A DNA stretch of 64,000 bases from Pseudomonas moorei (lineage in GTDB: Bacteria > Pseudomonadota > Gammaproteobacteria > Pseudomonadales > Pseudomonadaceae). The DNA lies in assembly GCF_008801475.1 (NCBI RefSeq), contig NZ_VZPP01000005.1:62001-126000 (forward strand). The letters run 5' to 3'. The notes beneath the pieces were generated by a model. The model worked only from the letters and a program-made list of their open reading frames with translations, did not search any database and was not told the origin of the DNA. This document shows, one piece after another, positions 62,819-64,000 of the stretch (the stretch's first letter is position 1; each line of letters begins with the position of its first letter). A program made the position numbers and the translations under genes.

Positions 62819-63565
62819 TCAATAGATGCTGAACGGGAAGTACTTGTCGTTGATTTTCTTGTAGGTACCGTCAGCAACGATTTCTTTGAGCGCGGCGTTC
62901 AGCTTTTCGCGGATCGGATCGTTCTTGCGCACGGCGATACCGATCTTGTCGCTTTCTTCCACTGGGTCGCCCTTGAATTCGTAGGCGCGGCCAGCGTCGC
63001 TTTTGAGCCACTCGTAGTTGACGTATTTGTCCGCCAGGATGCCGTCCAGGCGACCGGAAGTCAGGTCGAGGTAGGCGTTTTCCTGGGTGTCGTAGAGTTT
63101 GACTTCAACGCCCGGCATGTTGTCTTCCAGCCAGGTGCCGGCGAGGGTCGCACGTTGTGCGCCGATCACTTTGCCTTGCAGGGAAGCCTTATCGGTCTTG
63201 AACTCTTTATCTTTCGGCGCGATGAATTGCAGCTTGTTGGAGTAGTACGGGTCGGTGAAGTCCACCGCTTGCTTGCGCTCGTTGGTGATCGACATCGAAG
63301 AGATCAGGAAGTCGAACTTCTTGGCGTTCAGGGCCGGAATGATGCCGTCCCAGTCGGAAGTCACGACGGTGCATTCGACTTTCATCTTGGCGCACAGGGC
63401 GTCGCCGATTTCCTTGTCGAAGCCGACCACGTTGCCACTGGCATCTTTATTGTTGAACGGCGGGTAGGCCGCTTCGATGCCCATCTTCAGGGTTTCGGCC
63501 ATGGCACCGGCGCTGAAGGCCAGGGTGACGGCGGCAGCCAGGAAGATTTTTTTGAAGTTCTGCAT
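62819..63565 (-). CDS. Basic amino-acid ABC transporter, periplasmic binding protein (ArgT/HisJ type)
   Basis: This 248-residue protein starts at ATG 63565 (MQNFKKIFLAAAV), with signal peptide cleavage near AMAET. LKMGIEAAYPPFNNKDASGN is the ArgT/HisJ/AotJ N-terminal motif and SSMSITNERKQAVDFTDPYY the middle one. It binds lysine, arginine, ornithine or histidine. It lies between the ATPase gene and the two permeases. Confidence 0.9.
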   Translation of the reverse strand: MQNFKKIFLAAAVTLAFSAGAMAETLKMGIEAAYPPFNNKDASGNVVGFDKEIGDALCAKMKVECTVVTSDWDGIIPALNAKKFDFLISSMSITNERKQAVDFTDPYYSNKLQFIAPKDKEFKTDKASLQGKVIGAQRATLAGTWLEDNMPGVEVKLYDTQENAYLDLTSGRLDGILADKYVNYEWLKSDAGRAYEFKGDPVEESDKIGIAVRKNDPIREKLNAALKEIVADGTYKKINDKYFPFSIY

Positions 63566-63578
63566 GCGGGTAGCTCCG

Positions 63579-64000
63579 TTAGCGGTTGCTGGACATGAAT
63601 TGTTTGCAGCGTGCCGAAAGCGGGTTTTCAAACACCTGCTGTGGCGATCCTTGCTCTTCTACCAGGCCCTGGTGCAGAAACACCACTTCGCTGGAAACCT
63701 GACGGGCGAAGCCCATTTCATGGGTCACCAGCAGCATGGTGCGGCCTTCTTCGGCCAGTGCGCGGATGACATTAAGTACTTCCTGGACCATTTCCGGGTC
63801 AAGGGCGGAGGTGGGCTCGTCGAACAGGATGACCTTGGGCTGCATGGCCAGGGTGCGGGCGATGGCCGCGCGCTGTTGTTGACCGCCGGACAGTTGTGCG
63901 GGGTAGGCATGGCGCTTGTCGGCGATACCGACCTTGGCCAGCAAGGCTTCGGCCACTTCAATGGCTTCGGCCTTGCTCTGGCCGAGCACGCGGCGCGGCG
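63579..64000 (-). CDS. hisP: Basic amino-acid ABC transporter, ATP-binding protein (3' part)
   Basis: Only the C-terminal ~140 residues are inside the window; the frame is open at base 64000. The signature [16 protein letters not shown], Walker [14 protein letters not shown] and switch THEMGFA are visible, as is the family C-terminus. Its stop lies 14 bases before the binding-protein start, so the four transporter genes are one operon, with the ATPase gene first. Confidence 0.9.
   Translation of the reverse strand, partial: PRRVLGQSKAEAIEVAEALLAKVGIADKRHAYPAQLSGGQQQRAAIARTLAMQPKVILFDEPTSALDPEMVQEVLNVIRALAEEGRTMLLVTHEMGFARQVSSEVVFLHQGLVEEQGSPQQVFENPLSARCKQFMSSNR

Overview
This window is a GC-rich chromosomal segment of a Pseudomonas, most likely of the P. 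fluorescens group. The evidence is the gene content (SfnB proteins, taurine and cystine uptake, OmpR/EnvZ of the AmgRS type, RimABK, an OprD-family porin), many copies of the Pseudomonas REP/REPIN palindrome (core like GGGAGCGAGCTTGCTCGC) between genes, and a gene order (gshA - thioesterase - tex - ompR/envZ - rimK - hslR - hslO - pckA ... fdhF/fdhD - LysR - LysM - yrfG - nudE - cysQ - dctBD - rmlC) that, from memory, parallels the PA5203-to-PA5152 stretch of P. aeruginosa. Almost all of the window is core chromosome. The only small accessory patches are about 29.7-31.6 kb and 57.0-58.4 kb.

Layout. (1) 1-19.2 kb is a sulfur block: a partial FMN-dependent monooxygenase with two SfnB-type acyl-CoA-dehydrogenase-like proteins, a cystine ABC transporter (tcyJLN), D-cysteine desulfhydrase, serine acetyltransferase, the taurine system tauABCD, and gshA. 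Interspersed are a nonsense-mutated gene at 3.75-4.5 kb, the choline transporter betT and an aldo/keto reductase. (2) 19.4-29.7 kb holds a thioesterase, tex, the ompR/envZ (amgRS) pair, the rimABK ribosome-modification operon, the heat-shock proteins hslR and hslO, and pckA. (3) 29.7-31.6 kb is a small variable patch: a DUF1493 protein, an HTH antitoxin with only the 3' scar of its toxin gene left, and two tandem paralogous small proteins separated by a structured inverted-repeat leader. (4) 32-46.9 kb holds recQ, a thioesterase, a glycine-zipper protein, a candidate sRNA, formate-dehydrogenase-like genes with fdhD and a LysR regulator, a BON/LysM protein, nucleotide clean-up enzymes (yrfG, nudE, cysQ), an orphan DctB/DctD pair and a lone rmlC. 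(5) 47-57 kb holds a 970-residue kinase/M23-like/aminotransferase fusion followed by agmatine catabolism (aguB, aguA), a DsbA-like protein, an OprD-family porin, and a tautomerase/DsbA/SDR operon. (6) 57-58.5 kb holds an Abi_2/AbiF-type HEPN protein next to tRNA-Thr(UGU). (7) 58.6-64 kb holds a large deaminase-fold protein, a methyltransferase, and a basic-amino-acid ABC transporter that runs off the window end.

The most interesting system is the AbiF module. A HEPN-domain Abi protein (RNxxxH motif intact) is preceded on its own strand by a short, well-defined RNA unit with a consensus sigma70 promoter (TATAAT), a compact hairpin closed by CCCGC/GCGGG, and eight Ts just before the abiF ribosome-binding site. 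This is the layout of the abiF RNA motif and suggests an RNA-antitoxin/HEPN-toxin defence pair. It sits beside a tRNA gene and between two copies of a 19-bp direct repeat, which suggests insertion of the module. Sulfur acquisition, oxidative and envelope stress, and amine catabolism account for most of the rest.
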